DNA of 64,000 bases from Valencia hispanica (GCA_963556495.2 OY747702.1:49580286-49644285); one strand, 5' to 3'. Numbered from the stretch's first letter, positions 43,460-55,127 are shown. Notes: a model not told the origin generated them from the letters alone. A program made the numbers and translations.

Positions 43460-44087
43460 AAAAAGTAGTCAACATTTGATTTTCGTTCATCTTGGTCTGA
43501 GAAGCCGCATGGGGAAACTGCAGGAGGACACAGTTCTAAATTCTAGCGCCATAAAAACATTCCAGTTTTTGCATGGCCAGCATACTCACCAGACATGTCA
43601 CCCATTGAGCATGTTTGGGATGCTCTGGATTGGTGTATATGACAGTCTTAACAGTTATTGCCAATATTCAACAACTTCGTACAGCCATTGGTGAAGAGTG
43701 GACCAACATTCCACAGGCTACAATCAACGACCTGATCATCTCCATGCGATGTGTTGCACTGTCTGAGGCAAATTGTTGCCAGACCAGATACTAACTGGTT
43801 TTCTGACACCCCACCGGATCCCCCAGTAAAGCAAAACTGGCTAAGGCACAGCTGTGCAATATCCATGCTGTCTAATTAGTACCTTAATATTCATCACCTG
43901 TAAGGTGGGATGGATTATTTTAGCAAAGGAGAAGGGCTCATTAACACAGATTTAGACAGATCTGTGAACAATATTTGAGAGTAATGGGTCTTTTTTGTAC
44001 ATAGAAAATGTTTCAGATCTTTGAGTTCAGCTCATGTAAAATGGGAGCAAAATCTAAAATGTTGCGATTATATTTTTGTTCAGTATA
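43460..44087 (+). mobile_element. Second Tc1-like element, 5'-truncated remnant
   Basis: The C-terminal coding part is visible: WPAYSPDMSPIEHVW near 43570 (catalytic E present), and later EEWTNIPQATIND with frameshifts, then CCQTRY. The 3' end TATATTTTTGTTCAGTA is a very common fish Tc1-like terminus, ending at TA (44086-44087). The first catalytic Asp, the HTH and the left end are missing. It lies 50 bp after the better-preserved element but belongs to a different family. Confidence 0.8.
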
Positions 44088-44250
44088 GAAACAGGACTTA
44101 TAAATAGAATTAAATCTCTGATCCGCACTCCACAGCAGTAGGGGAGGTAATGCATCTTTTAGTTGGTTGGTAACTGCTGTAAAACCCGAAGAAGAAGAGC
44201 GCATCTCGGCTGGTGGAAGCTAATCGTTAGCAACTCGGCTAGTAGAAGCT
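44088..44250. other. No feature recognised
   Basis: Short spacer between a Tc1 remnant and the LTR; GAAGCTAATCGTTAGCA here resembles AAGCTAACTGTTAGCT beyond the LTR at 44690. Confidence 0.35.
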
Positions 44251-44678
44251 TGTTATGGTAAAAAAGTATCTCAGGGTTTCCATAATAAAGAAGACTTGAG
44301 TCCCAGAAGGCGTTTAAGTATTTAATACAAACATGTCTGGCCAAAACATGGAGGGGACAGAGTTACTCGTGCATCACCATAACCAACCTTTCTAACTAAC
44401 CGCTTAAATAGTATTCAGCAAGCACTGTTTATCTCTGTAGATGTCTTCTCCAATCTTCATGCCCCGTCTCTGGAGTACTGGTTCATGCGAGTCTGATAGC
44501 GACGCATAAAACAGTACATCCGAAGGCGAGACTGTTATCTTACTGCCCCGGCGTCTGTCTCTCTGGTGACCTGACACATCTTTATCATAAACATTAAGTT
44601 GGAACAATAAACTTGTCATTTTACCCTAGATGCATTCACTAAACAGAGAATATATACTTAATTCCTAATTACATAACA
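44251..44678 (-). mobile_element. Solo-LTR-like unit TGTTATG..CATAACA
   Basis: On the minus strand it begins TGTTATGTAATTAGGAATTA and ends CATAACA, inverted 7-bp ends enclosing 428 bp. A related segment (CACCAG..GACAGA..CAGTAAGATA) occurs at 27365-27850. No gag/pol neighbours. No target duplication was found directly at the ends, so the boundaries are inferred from the inverted repeat alone. Confidence 0.5.
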
Positions 44679-45814
44679 ATTTTTCACCACAAGCTAACTG
44701 TTAGCTACTCCACAACATGGCAGAACACCGCTTGGCTTGTGTTATTTGTGGAGATAGACCTCAGCAGATGTCATATTTACTATTTACTAGGATTTATACT
44801 AGCATTTACTACTTACTATTTACAACTTACTATAGAGCAATGTAATAACTTTTCTCTGCTGTGTTATTAAAAAGTAAAACATACCGGCATGAAAACAACC
44901 AAATAATTAGAGAACAACAATGAAATCCGCTCGGCAAACAGACCTCAGACTTGGTTCATATATTTTTAATCAGTTGGTTTTCTCATCTTTTACTCGTCCA
45001 TGCTTAAACACCTGAGGCAAATGTGATTACACCTTGCTCCTGGCAATAATACAAGTTGACTGGCTTCATCTAATATTCATGTTGTCTAGCATGATGTGTT
45101 GGGATTTTAATTTAGAGGTATGTTTGAGTAACATGTTTGAGTACCATGCTACCATTAGAATGACATCACAAGATGTTCAGGTTGTGTGTTCTGAAAATCT
45201 GTCCAGTCTGGAGGGCCAAATGGACAAGATACATACAACAGTACATCCACATTGTTCTTGAATGTACTGTTTATGTAGGAGCAGTTAATGTGAATAAAAC
45301 TGCTCTTCCACCAAATCGGAAGCAAACAAAACAAACATTTTAAAGCAGCCTGTTAGTTTTGTTTTCAGTTTCGCTGCAGCTGAAATCTTGTGAGTGTAGT
45401 GATTGTAGGACTCACTTTTATTAGATGTCAGTCAGTTGGTCTGGCAACTCGGAAATATTAATATGAAGAGGTGAAAATGTCTTTTTTATTAGACATAAGT
45501 TAAGTTTAGTCATGATGACCCAGAGAGGTATTATGGTGCAGGGTTTCCTTATTCATTTGGCACTTATTATCTCATCTGACTAAAAAAAATACCCAATTGA
45601 CCTGGAGCTTAGTGGCTCGATCTGATGTCATTTGTTGAAACAAATTCAATACAACATTTAGAAAAGGTTTCTATTCATATAGAACTGTGTGAAAAAACAT
45701 TCTTCCTTTTCCAGAAATTTAGCATATCATACATTTTGTTCTACATATAATAGCTCTAAAAACTTTACACACCCCTGTTGAAACCTGACAAATGATTTCA
45801 AAAGATTTTCCACC
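44679..45814. other. No feature recognised
   Basis: AT-rich sequence with imperfect TTACTATTTACT repeats at 44775-44835. The 75-codon frame at 45034-45261 has no recognisable domain. Confidence 0.35.
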
Positions 45815-45876
45815 TCTAATTACTAATTACTAAATTTCCCTCTGTGATCAATAAAGTATTTTTGAATTTTGAATGT
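45815..45876 (+). mobile_element. LINE tail fragment
   Basis: AAATTTCCCTCTGTGATCAATAAAGTATTTTTGAAT resembles the tail of the LINE derivative at 37125-37160 and 58500-58545. Confidence 0.55.
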
Positions 45877-45957
45877 GGAACTTGTGTCCTATACAATTCC
45901 CTTGAAAAAAGTAACTGTTTAAAACAGGTGCAATAACCTGTTTGCATTACAGTGCAC

Positions 45958-46440
45958 CCTAGGGTACATTCACACCTCCCTGTTTAGTCCTCTTTACTCA
46001 AACTCTAATTTGTTTGCTCAGAAAGTCAGAAAGGTTGGGGAGGTAAGACTGTTCAATCGAACTCTGATGCAGAACAAAAAAGTGAACTCTGGTCCCCCTA
46101 AAAACCTAGGTCTAGGCTCGTTTGAAGTGAACTCTGGTGCGGTATGATTGCAGATTTGAATGCCAAGCGGGCCGGGGGACGTTCCAAAAGCAGGAAGTGG
46201 ACTATAGCGTAGGGCATTCTGGGTAAATACAACCTTCCTGCTTCTTTGTCCAGTGCCACTACAGGCAAGGAGGTAAACATCTTATTCTAAAGGATTGATT
46301 CATTTAACAAAGTTCAGTGTGAAAGCGAACTCCACCAGCTAAAAAAAAGCAACAATGTTGCAATTTTGGTCCCCAATCAAACTGAGTCTACTGGAGTATC
46401 AGGTGTAAAAATGAACTAAACTACCACCTTGTCAAACCCC
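45958..46440. mobile_element. Possible MITE, CATTCACACCTCCCTGTTTA type
   Basis: GTACATTCACACCTCCCTGTT on the left and GTATCAGGTGTAAAAATGAAC on the right are weakly inverted, and GTGAACTCTGGT/GCGAACTCCACC units recur inside. Ends and duplication are not secure. Confidence 0.35.
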
Positions 46441-46989
46441 CTTCCGATTCAACCAATCAGTTGAAGTAGGTTTGATTAATCAAAGTTTTTGCTGTCAGTT
46501 TTTTTTTTCTTGACATTTGCTGATTTCAATCCTTTAGCTAAAGGCCCAGTTTTAAGGACCGGAAAAATTAAATAATATAAAACCAGATAAACATGCAAGA
46601 CACTAGAACCCTACCCATGTTCAAGGCTTTTCCTATGTCAGCAGTTGCACATTTTCAGAGGAGCACAGAAATTACATTTTAAATGTCTAAGCCAGCCTTC
46701 CAGTTTATGTTTACATACAATGTTGTGTAAGGACTACAACATTGCTAATTGATACAGAAAGATGAAATTTGCACTTAGCTGAAAAGTCTACAGAAAAAAT
46801 GAAAAAAAAAAACAATTGTGGAACAAAAATGAAGCAAAGCTCTGTAAAGTGGTGGATTGTTTTTTGTTTGATTTTTGATCTTTCATGTGTGGAAGGTAAG
46901 TTGCGTAGTGAATCCATTTTGTAGTTTTAATGTGTGCTAGTTTATTAATATTTAGTATTATCCACTCTAATTAGTAATTACATTCATTC
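46441..46989. other. No feature recognised
   Basis: AT-rich sequence, no coding signal. Confidence 0.4.
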
Positions 46990-47039
46990 TGGTAATTTGT
47001 ATAGCACACTTTCAACAAGGTAATTCAAGGTGCTTTAGG
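46990..47039 (-). mobile_element. L2/CR1-like LINE tail scrap (family B)
   Basis: GGTAATTTGTATAGCACACTTTCAACAAGG then AATTCAAGGTGCTTTA matches the tails at 9045 and 57763. It is cut by the LTR-like unit. Confidence 0.65.
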
Positions 47040-47466
47040 TGTCAAGGTTTGCGGATTTAGGACCCAAATGCAGAAAGGTAAGATGTAGTAAATTCATTGG
47101 AAAAAATGGCAAAAGTAACAAACATTAGAGACAAAATGGCTAAGAAAAGAATACAGAGAATCCAGCCGGGTATGACAGAAGGAGAACTGCTTAAATACAG
47201 GGGGAAACTTAATCAAGGGAATCAGATGCAGGTGGGAGTGAGAAAGGAGGTGAAAGTAATTAGCAGCTGGCAGGGAAGCAGAAGGGTAGGGAGGAAATGT
47301 AGCAGAAAAACAGGTCAAAGAATAAAACAAAAGAGAAGACTAGACAGAAAACCATCATAAATGCATAAGGTAAGACTTACACAGGGGGTAACTAAGAATG
47401 AAGATATCCAAGTAAATAAATTGGAATAAAGAAGCACAAGAGAAACTCAAAGGAGAAGCTCTAAGG

Positions 47467-48824
47467 CAGGCCTGTCCAAACCTGGGGTCTCATTTATAAA
47501 GCTTGCTTACGCACAAGACGGGGTGTGAAAACTACGCAAGCAACTTTCTACGCAAAGTTTGGGATTTATAGAAAAAAACATGACGGAAAAATGTGCGCAA
47601 CTTTAAGCACCCTAAGGATCTTGCTTACGCACTTTTTAGACAAGACAGCAACATTTGGGTGGACCTTGCTGAGCTGCACAGCTCGTGTCTAACCAATGAG
47701 AGAGCTGGTTACATTCAAGGAGCAGCTGTGATTGGTTGAACTTAGTTTTCAGCGCGCTCAGGGACCAGGAGGGTCACTCAAATGCTAAAAGGAGAGGGTA
47801 AACCATTTAGGGAATGCAATTGCAAAAGGGATTTGAAAATGAGAGCCGGAAAGGGAAAACGGACGTAGAAAAGGGAATAACTTTTTTAAATGTATGAAAA
47901 GGAAAGATATTTACAATCTAATTTATTAATTGTGTTATTTAATTCTCCATTTTGAAATAGGATTTGAAAAACATTTTCAAATCACAGTTTTTAATAATCA
48001 AATAGTAAATACAATTTGCAATCCCTGTTTAGTATTTCAATTTAAAATGTGTAATTACAAAATGCTTTTCAAATTTGTCTTTTTTTGTATGGATTAATTG
48101 TTGAATTTGAAATTATATTTAGCAATCTATATTTTTAATTCACAATTAAGCACTCATCGTCAAAATGCTGTATTGCTTTTCCAAAGACCCCCGTAGTCCT
48201 CCATACCTTTGGCTGAGTGAGCGCTTATTGAGTAATTGCTTGAAATAAAACCGTTTTCCGTGCCTCTACAAGCCTGCAGCTGTCTCTGTGGAATTACTTT
48301 CTCCGCCTCTCGGTTGCCACGGTTACCTGTGAAACGCCCCATATTAGCTGGCTTAAGTCTATGCAGAATATTCACTAGACACTTTGCATTGCATTTATGG
48401 CAGAAAGTGGGTGTGTAGGAGGCGGGATATGATCCTAAAACACCTGCGCACATTTCTAGGGAGAGTGGGATTTATAAAACGGAAAGTGCATGCAGCTGTG
48501 CATACTCCAAGTTTGATAGATCGGAAACGGAAACTAGGCATAAGTAAAAAAAAGTTGCTGAGCTTAAGTATGGTTTTAGTAATGACTCTATGCAAAGTTT
48601 TTTTAAATGAGACCCCTGGTCCTTGGGATCTACCACCCTACAAGTTTTAGATGTATCCCAGCTCCAACACACCTGAATGAAATTGTTCAATTCCCTCATC
48701 ATCAGTCTGTCAGCTCTGCAGAGGCCTGGTAACGAGGCCTTCATTTGATTCAGCTGTGATAAGAAGGGATGCACCTAAAAGTTGCTGGATAGTAGAACTA
48801 GAGGACCAGGATTAGGCACCCCTG
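47467..48824. mobile_element. hAT-type MITE with 8-bp duplication, itself interrupted
   Basis: The ends CAGGCCTGTCCAAACCTGG and (inverted) CAGGGGTGCCTAATCCTGG are clear. The flanks CTCTAAGG (47459-47466) and CTCTAAGA (48825-48832) agree at 7 of 8, as expected for hAT. Without the inner insertion it is about 225 bp. A 5' fragment of the same family is at 30254-30412. Confidence 0.85.
47485..48615. mobile_element. Harbinger-like MITE with 3-bp duplication, innermost of the nest
   Basis: The ends GGGTCTCATTTATAAA and TTTAAATGAGACCC are inverted and CTG is duplicated on both sides (47482-47484, 48616-48618). Subterminal GCTTACGCAC and CTACGCA units repeat. A 3-bp duplication with GGG..CCC ends suits PIF/Harbinger. 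Blocks GTTGCCACGGTTACC and GCGCGCTCA occur inside. No transposase or Myb-like frame is evident. Confidence 0.8.
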
Positions 48825-49066
48825 CTCTAAGAAATATAACCCGAAGGAGAAGAGAAAAACAGAACTTAAGGAAAACATGAGTATGAACACTTGATGCAAA
48901 GAAACTCAAATCAGAGAACAATAATCCTAATGAGAGAAAATAAAGTAAATCAGAACTAACACAGAGGAGTGAACTGGAAATGAAGAGAACTGAATGATGT
49001 GTCTAACCCCAACACAAAACTAAAAACACAAACAACTAAGGATCATGAAAATCTTGACATTTTCAA

Positions 49067-50450
49067 TGAAGGCAACTGGACTTTTCTTGTCTTAAAAACG
49101 TTTCGTTTCTCATCCAAGAGACTTCTTACGTTCTGAGAACTGGATTGGGGGTATGCGATTTATAAGTCTAAAGTTAGTGTTGTTAAAGCTTAGTAATGAG
49201 GCTATTGTTATTCATAACGAGGCTATCAAGGAATGTAAGCACTAAGCAATCTTGATTACGTGTTTAACGGTGAAATGATTCTAATTAACTATGTGCAGTT
49301 TTGGTCACATGCCTCAAAATGTGAGTTTTTGTGAAACTTCTTAGATCGGGAACTCAAGGCTGCTTTGTTGTTGAAAGTGTGCTATACAAATAATATTGCC
49401 TTGCCTTTTATGTGTTGGAAAGCAGGAACCTGAGGTCACCTCCTCTGTTCAAGGTTGGTGTCATATGTTTTACATAGATGGCTTCTTTCACTCCTCTCAA
49501 ACCATCTGTCTTCCCTATCTAAAATGTGTACCTTATTGTCTTCAAAAGAGTGACCTTTTGATAGGTTTCTGTGTGGTGGATAGTGTGTGTGTTTGTGTTT
49601 TTCCTCCTACCTTCTCTTCAGGGTGTCTCAGGCAGCAGCTCCAGGTGTTTCCAATCAGCACCTAATCAGCTCTCCAGCTCAAAAGGGGAGCGGATCCTGG
49701 AGGCTGGCGCCAGTTGGTTCTCGCTCCTAAACGTGGTATTTGGCCAGACTTACTCTAGAAGATCTTTTAGGCAAGTTTTTAAGATCAGGTTTTTCGAGTA
49801 TTCACCTTTGTTCTCCTTGTAGATCCTCCCTGGAATTACAGTGACCTCTCTCCGGAACCTTCCAAGCAGATATACTCCATCAGTTTGGTTTAGTATATAC
49901 AGTATATTTCAAAAACCCCACGTTATGTTTTCATCTCCTGGTCCTTCCCGAGATAGCCCTCCAGTTTTCTCACAATTATCCTCAGTTCAGTAAACCTTTC
50001 AGAAAACAAATACTGTCTGTAACCCAAACATGTCGCCTTTTTCCCTTCGATGTAGATGACCTGATGAGTTTGCTCATCGGTGTTGAGCCATCCTTTTGTG
50101 TAGTTTCATTTCTCCATTGTACAGCTCTGAATATTCCTAACTGCATTGGACTGCAGTGTGTGGTATATGTATAAAAAGTTTCACAAAATGCTCACATTTT
50201 GAGGCATGTGACCAAAACAGCGCATAGTTACATAATTTTCACATCAGTTTTACCATTAACGACACTTTACCAAGATTGCTTAGATACCTTGATGGCTTTG
50301 TTAGGAATAACCTTAGCCTCATTAGGGAACTTTAACGACACTAACTTTAGATTTATAAATCTGATACTCCCAATCCAGCTTTCAGAACTGAAGACGCCTT
50401 TTGGATGAGAGACCAAACGTTTTCAATACAAGAAAATTCCAGTTGCCTTT
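49067..50450 (-). mobile_element. Penelope-like element remnant with 275-bp inverted ends
   Basis: 49067-49335 and 50172-50450 are inverted copies (shared TTTTGAGGCATGTGACCAAAAC, ACACTAACTTTAGA, TTGGATGAGA). Between them, minus-strand sequence resembles the 3' coding part of fish Penelope-like elements: the HSFEDNKV-like stretch near 49530 and CSELYNGE..TDEQTHQ-like stretch near 50060-50140, corresponding to the GIY-YIG region. Frames are broken. Penelope elements are known for terminal repeats in either orientation, which fits. An L2 tail scrap (near 49360-49405) has inserted inside. Confidence 0.55.
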
Positions 50451-50519
50451 TATATAAGCTGTCAAGATTATCATGTCCAGCATGACTTAGAATCTACACC
50501 AACGTAAGGCTCATGACAT

Positions 50520-50760
50520 TCTGTGATTAGTGGATAAAATAAAAGAATAAAAAACAGACACAAAAACATGACATTGAAGTTGTTTAGTTACTCAAAGCCA
50601 GCTCTAAATAGATGGGTTTTTAGCCTTTATTTAGCTGAAATCAGTATTTTTAGCAGCTTTGCAGTGGTCTGTAAATTTGTTCCAGAATAGAGGAGCATAG
50701 AAACTGAAGGCTGATTCTCTGTTGGGTCTTACTCTAGGGAAATCTAGGGATTTAGGGATT
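50520..50760 (-). mobile_element. L2/CR1-like LINE ORF2 end and tail, truncated
   Basis: Minus-strand translation gives RVRPNRESAFSFYAPLFWNK and a K-rich end with stops, as in the family B copies at 9240 and 58030. Immediately followed on the right by the larger LINE. Confidence 0.6.
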
Positions 50761-51262
50761 TTAATTTAGTGCAACATACTCCAGCCAAAAGTAAAAGCAG
50801 GCTTGTATCCATGTCTTTTTTTTCTGAGCAGTTTGATCGTCTCTACGATTGGGGGAACCACATTGCGTCATTTCCTGTTGTCGCTGTTGCACTCTGGAGC
50901 TGTTTGGTGTTGAGATTCTCTGGAATCGATCTAGTTTTCTATGTGCTGAGGCCTTTCTGGATTATTTTAACACACAAGCATGCTAAAAACACACAATTTC
51001 TCGTGGTGTAGTTTACCTTTTGGGAACTTTTTCTGTTTCACATGGTTTTTCTTTGGCACGGTAAGGTCTCACTAGCTTCGTTAGCTTAGCTTCATTGCGG
51101 CTATGGCTACTCTTTTCTCTCCTTACTTCCTGCTCTCTCTGTCAGATGTTTAGTTACTTCCCTGCCACCTTTAGTGATGATGCTAGCTGTAATAAATGTA
51201 GTTTATTACAGCTAGCTAGTTCTAGAACTCAGCCCACCGATCACCATCAACCCGTCCGCGAT

Positions 51263-51850
51263 TCCCACTCAGCATGACACCCGCTGAGAAGCCGACCCTG
51301 GTAATCGGCAGCTCCATAGTCAAAAACATGGCATGAGAGGCACCACTGACCAAAGTCAAATGCTTGCCAAGAGCCAGAATGGGCGACAACAAAAGCCTAC
51401 CTGGAACTGCTGGCTAAGGATAAGCATAAATAAAGTAAGATTGTTATTCACCCCGGTGGTAATGAAACCCAGTTATGCCAATCGGAGGTCACAAAAATAA
51501 GTGTTGCTTCGGTTTGTAAATTTACCAAACCAATGACGGAGTCTGTAATCTTTTCTGGTCCCCTGCCCGATCGGACCAGTGACGACATGTTTAGCTGCAC
51601 GCTGTCATTTCATCAAATGTTGTCTAGGTGGTGTCGTGCAAACGATGTGGGCTAAATACTGGCAAACATTTTGGGAAAAACCTGGTCTGTTCCAGAGAGA
51701 AAGCATCCATCCCACTTTGGATGGAGCAGCTCTTATCTCTAGGAATTTGGTCGAATTTATTAGTCGTAGTAGTTTAACCCACCTCTCTGCAGCTTCTGTA
51801 CCCACCCCACTGAAACCGTGTCTTGCCCACAGCAAAAATCAAATGGATTA
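51263..51850 (+). pseudogene. LINE ORF1 with SGNH/esterase-like domain
   Basis: From ATG 51271 (MTPAEKPTLVIGSSIVKNMA) the block-I GSS serine motif is present, then a stop. Later frames show GGNE (for the usual GGND) near 51455, FSGPLPDRTSDDMFS near 51560 and SIHPTLDGAALISRN near 51705, the block with the catalytic His. Esterase ORF1 proteins are known from CR1-like LINEs, where they probably act in particle assembly or membrane association. The copy is dead. Confidence 0.7.
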
Positions 51851-52009
51851 AATGTTAACCCAACAAAAGCAAATCATGAAAATCTAATAAAGATAAATTC
51901 GACTTTGACTGAACAGAAAAATAAAACTAATAAATGTGGTTTAAAATAAACATAAAATCTCTCTCCTCAAAGACTTTGTTAGTAAGTGACTTGATTTGTG
52001 ATAGTGAAA

Positions 52010-52385
52010 TTAATCTGTTTTGACTCACAGAAACCTGGTTGAAGCAGGATTATGTTAGTATAAATGAGTCAACTCCTTCCAGGTATTTACATTTTTACAT
52101 TCCTAGAAGTACTGGGCGTGGGGGAGGAGTTGCAACCATTTTTCATTCTAATTTACTAATTAATCCCAGACCAATTAAAAGCTAGAGTTCTTTATAACAT
52201 CTAACCCTTATTTTTTCTCATCCAAGTTGCAAAACATTAAGACAGTTTTTGTTTGTGGTTTTGTATCGTCCACCAGCGCCTTACTCTCAATTCTTGGATC
52301 AGATCTCACATTTTTTATCGGATTTAGTATTAAATACTGCTAAGGTAATTATAGTGGAGGATTTCAATATTCATGTGTAAACTGA
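52010..52385 (+). pseudogene. LINE endonuclease domain
   Basis: LTETWLKQD near 52025, GVATIFHSNLLINPRP near 52130, LYRPPAPYSQFLDQ near 52263 and VEDFNIHV near 52355 are the standard landmarks of the AP-type endonuclease that nicks target DNA. At least two stops interrupt them. Confidence 0.8.
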
Positions 52386-52619
52386 AGGTGATAGCCTAAA
52401 TGCAGCCTTTAATGCTATCTTAGATTCAATTGGCTTTACTCAAAAAGTACAGGGACCCACCCACTCGGGTAAACACACTTTGGACCTTTTACAGACATAC
52501 GGTATTGATTGTGAGGAAATAACAGTCAACCCACATAATCTGTAGAGCTTTATCAGACAGTGCTGTAATACGTTTTAAAGAATCTGTTCCATTCTTACTT
52601 TCCTCAGTGTCTCAGAGTA

Positions 52620-52865
52620 ACACAGTGGAGGGCAGCAATTTCTGCTTCATCCGCGCATCAGATTTGTGTGAATTAGGCGTTTGATGCGCGTCAGAAAATA
52701 CACGCGTCATTTTATGTGTTGCATTTTATGCATTTGCCCGCCACAAGCGTTTTTGTGTCTGCAACTGAAGTTGAAAAATCTGAACTTTGGCTTCAATTTG
52801 CGCAGCATTAACCAATCAGGTTATTTCATCATTAACAGAGGTGAATAAGAACAATCCTAGGTTTC
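52620..52865. repeat. Insert between endonuclease and RT of the LINE
   Basis: The sequence contains GCGCATCAG, GGCGTTTGATGCGCGTC and ACGCGTCATTTTATG, CG-rich words not expected in the LINE, and separates VEAIC-type linker from FLFSTVAKLTQL. It is probably a MITE or fragment; its ends were not resolved. Confidence 0.4.
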
Positions 52866-52869
52866 TTTT

Positions 52870-54200
52870 TAGTACAGTTGCCAAACTTACACAGCTCTGT
52901 TGGCCCAACTATTCCCCCAGCTCATAGTAGTGATGACTTTATGGGATTCTTCATAAATAAAATTAATTCTATTAAAAATAAAATCATTGGCATCCTCCCA
53001 AACATGATTCCTTCTTTCTCTGTAAATAAGGCAGCATCGGAGAGAACTGTAGAACCTCATTTGTGCTTGGACTGTTTTGATTCAGTAGAGCTTTCGGAAT
53101 GATAAAAAATAATATTATAATCTAAACCTTCAACTTGTATGTTGGACCCAATCCCAACCAAATTATTTAAGGAAGTGTTCCATTAGGTTCCTTGTCCCAT
53201 TTTAGATATGATGGATCTATCCTTAGTAAATGGATACATACAACAGGAATTTAAAATAGCTGTAATTAAACCTTTATTTTAGAAACCTTCCCTTGATCAA
53301 GATTACTTAGTTAATTACAGACCTATATATAACCTTCCTTTCTCCTCCAAAATCCTTAAAAATAGTTGCTAATCCAGTTTGTGAGCATCGAAACAGTAAT
53401 GACCTGTTTTAAGAGTTTTAGTCAGGTTTTAGACCTCATCATAGCACTAAAACAGCACTGGTGAAGGTTACTAATGATATTCTGATGGCCTCAGATAATG
53501 GACTCTGGTCTTGTTAGATCTCAGTGTTGCTTTTGAATCATAATATTCTCTTAGAAAGGCTTGACCATGTTGCAGGGATCAAAGGAACAGCACTAGGCTG
53601 GTTTAAATCATATTTGTCTGACAGATTCCAGTTTGTTCATGTAAATGGTCAATCTTCTTCACACTTAAGGGTTACATGTGGAGCTCCACAGGGTTCTGTG
53701 CTTGGAGCAATTATTTTCACTATATATATATGCTTCAAATTGGTAGAATCATGAGACAGCATGGGATACATTTCCATAGCTATGCCAATGACATACAACT
53801 ATATTTATCCATAAATCCTGATGAATCCAGTCAGTTAGGTAGATTACAGGCATGTCTGGAAGACTTAAAAACATGGATGACTCTAAACCTTTTGCTCTTA
53901 AATTTTGACAAGACATAAGTTGCCGTCTTTGGACCAGAAACTCTAAAAAAGAAACTGCTTAGTCAATCACTTCATCTGGATGGAATTAAATTGGCCTCCA
54001 GTAACGACATAAATAACCTCTGCATTATTTTTGACCAAGACATGACATTAAAATCCCATACTAAACAGCTTTCTAGGATTTCCTTCTTTCACCTCAGGAA
54101 TATTGCTAAAATTAGAAACATCCTGTCCAAGAGTGATGCTGAGAAACTAGTCCATGAATTTGTTAACTCAAGGCTGGACTACTGTAATTCGACTGGGATG
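52870..54200 (+). pseudogene. LINE reverse transcriptase
   Basis: DDFMGFFINKINSIKNKI near 52935, the PTKLFKEV..DLSL region near 53165, HNILLERLDHVAGIKGTALG from 53527, GAPQGSVLGA near 53680, and YANDIQLYLSINPDES near 53785 (YADD changed to YAND). Then TWMTLNLLLLNFDKT, HTKQLSRISFFHLRNIAKIR and NSRLDYCNS, running into the 3' UTR. The loss of the second catalytic Asp in the YADD box and several frameshifts make it inactive. It would have primed reverse transcription at the nicked target. Confidence 0.85.
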
Positions 54201-54675
54201 ATAGTCTCGGTGGCTGAACATCCCCTGTGTCCTGTTATCAACTCTTTACTTTCTTTAATATAGGAAGCACTCGTAAATCAGATAGTCTGTTCTTTCTGTG
54301 TCACTGCTCTGTCTTCTCAAACCCCCAGACGGTCGTGCCAGATGGCCGCTTGTACCTAGCCAGGTTTTGCTGGAGGTTTCTTCCTGTTAAAGGGGAGTTT
54401 TTCCTCTGCACTGTCGCTACAGGCTTGCTGAGTATGAGGGATTGCTGAAGGATTGCTGTGGTTGGCAAGTCTGCATCAGAGGGGCCCAACCTCAGGTCAA
54501 TGGCTCGATGCAATCTGCTGGGATTCCTTAAATAGGAAACTAACTAAAACTTTAAAGTAACTGGAATGTTTGTATAACTGTATTGAAATGACTTTTCTTG
54601 TAAAGTGCCTTGAGATGACATCTGTTGTGAATCGGCGCTATATAAATGAACTGAAATTGAATTGAAATTGAATTC

Positions 54676-55127
54676 TCACACTGCTCTCACATACAAATAC
54701 ACATACACTGCATGTAAGATTCATGTCTTCAAGTTTCAGCCTGGATTTAAACTTACATGAACTCTCTTCTCATCTTTGCCTCAAGCAGTTAAGGTGTGGA
54801 TGTCTCTGAGCACAAAAGCCATAGCAGCAAACATGAAGCACTGCAGGACGCTTAGGGGAAGAACCTGTTCATCCTAGCAGACCATAGGATTTTATACATG
54901 TTCTTGGATAAGAGCCCTGTATTGGATCACTCAGTAAATAATTCAGACAGTTCAAGTTTGACTCTTGAACCCTTCAAAAACATGAATAATACACAGCATA
55001 AAGTGATCCATTTGACAGGATACTTTAGAAATGTGAAAAATTCCCAAATGACTTCAGTTTAGACTTGAACTTTTGAGTTTGAATGTGTGTTTTTAGAAGT
55101 CAGTTTTTATCATATGTTATTGATAAA
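54676..55127. other. No feature recognised
   Basis: Mixed AT-rich sequence. Confidence 0.4.

Larger units (their letters stand above)
47040..49059 (-). mobile_element. LTR-like unit TGTCAAG..CTTGACA split by a nested insertion
   Basis: The ends are inverted 7-mers. GCGGATTTAGGACCCAAATG at 47052 is the complement of the GCATTTGGGTCCT block in the 28939 unit. Removing 47467-48824 leaves roughly 660 bp, close to the 680 bp of that intact unit, so this is one unit of that family carrying a nest. The flanking pentamers do not match. Confidence 0.6.
50770..54675 (+). mobile_element. L2/CR1-like LINE (family A), near full length but decayed
   Basis: In order: a 5' region (to about 51260), an ORF1 with an SGNH/esterase-like domain, an apurinic-type endonuclease, a reverse transcriptase and the family A 3' UTR ending in GAATTGAAATTGAATT. 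All frames contain stops and shifts. An inserted CG-richer stretch (about 52620-52860) separates the endonuclease and RT parts. This is the only copy here that links the 3' UTR at 14709 and 41100 to coding sequence, and it therefore defines that family within the window. Confidence 0.85.

Noticed and set aside
49100..49140. A working hammerhead ribozyme
   Set aside because: The core reads UGGAUGA where CUGAUGA is required, so two essential positions differ; kept only as a possible degenerate form.
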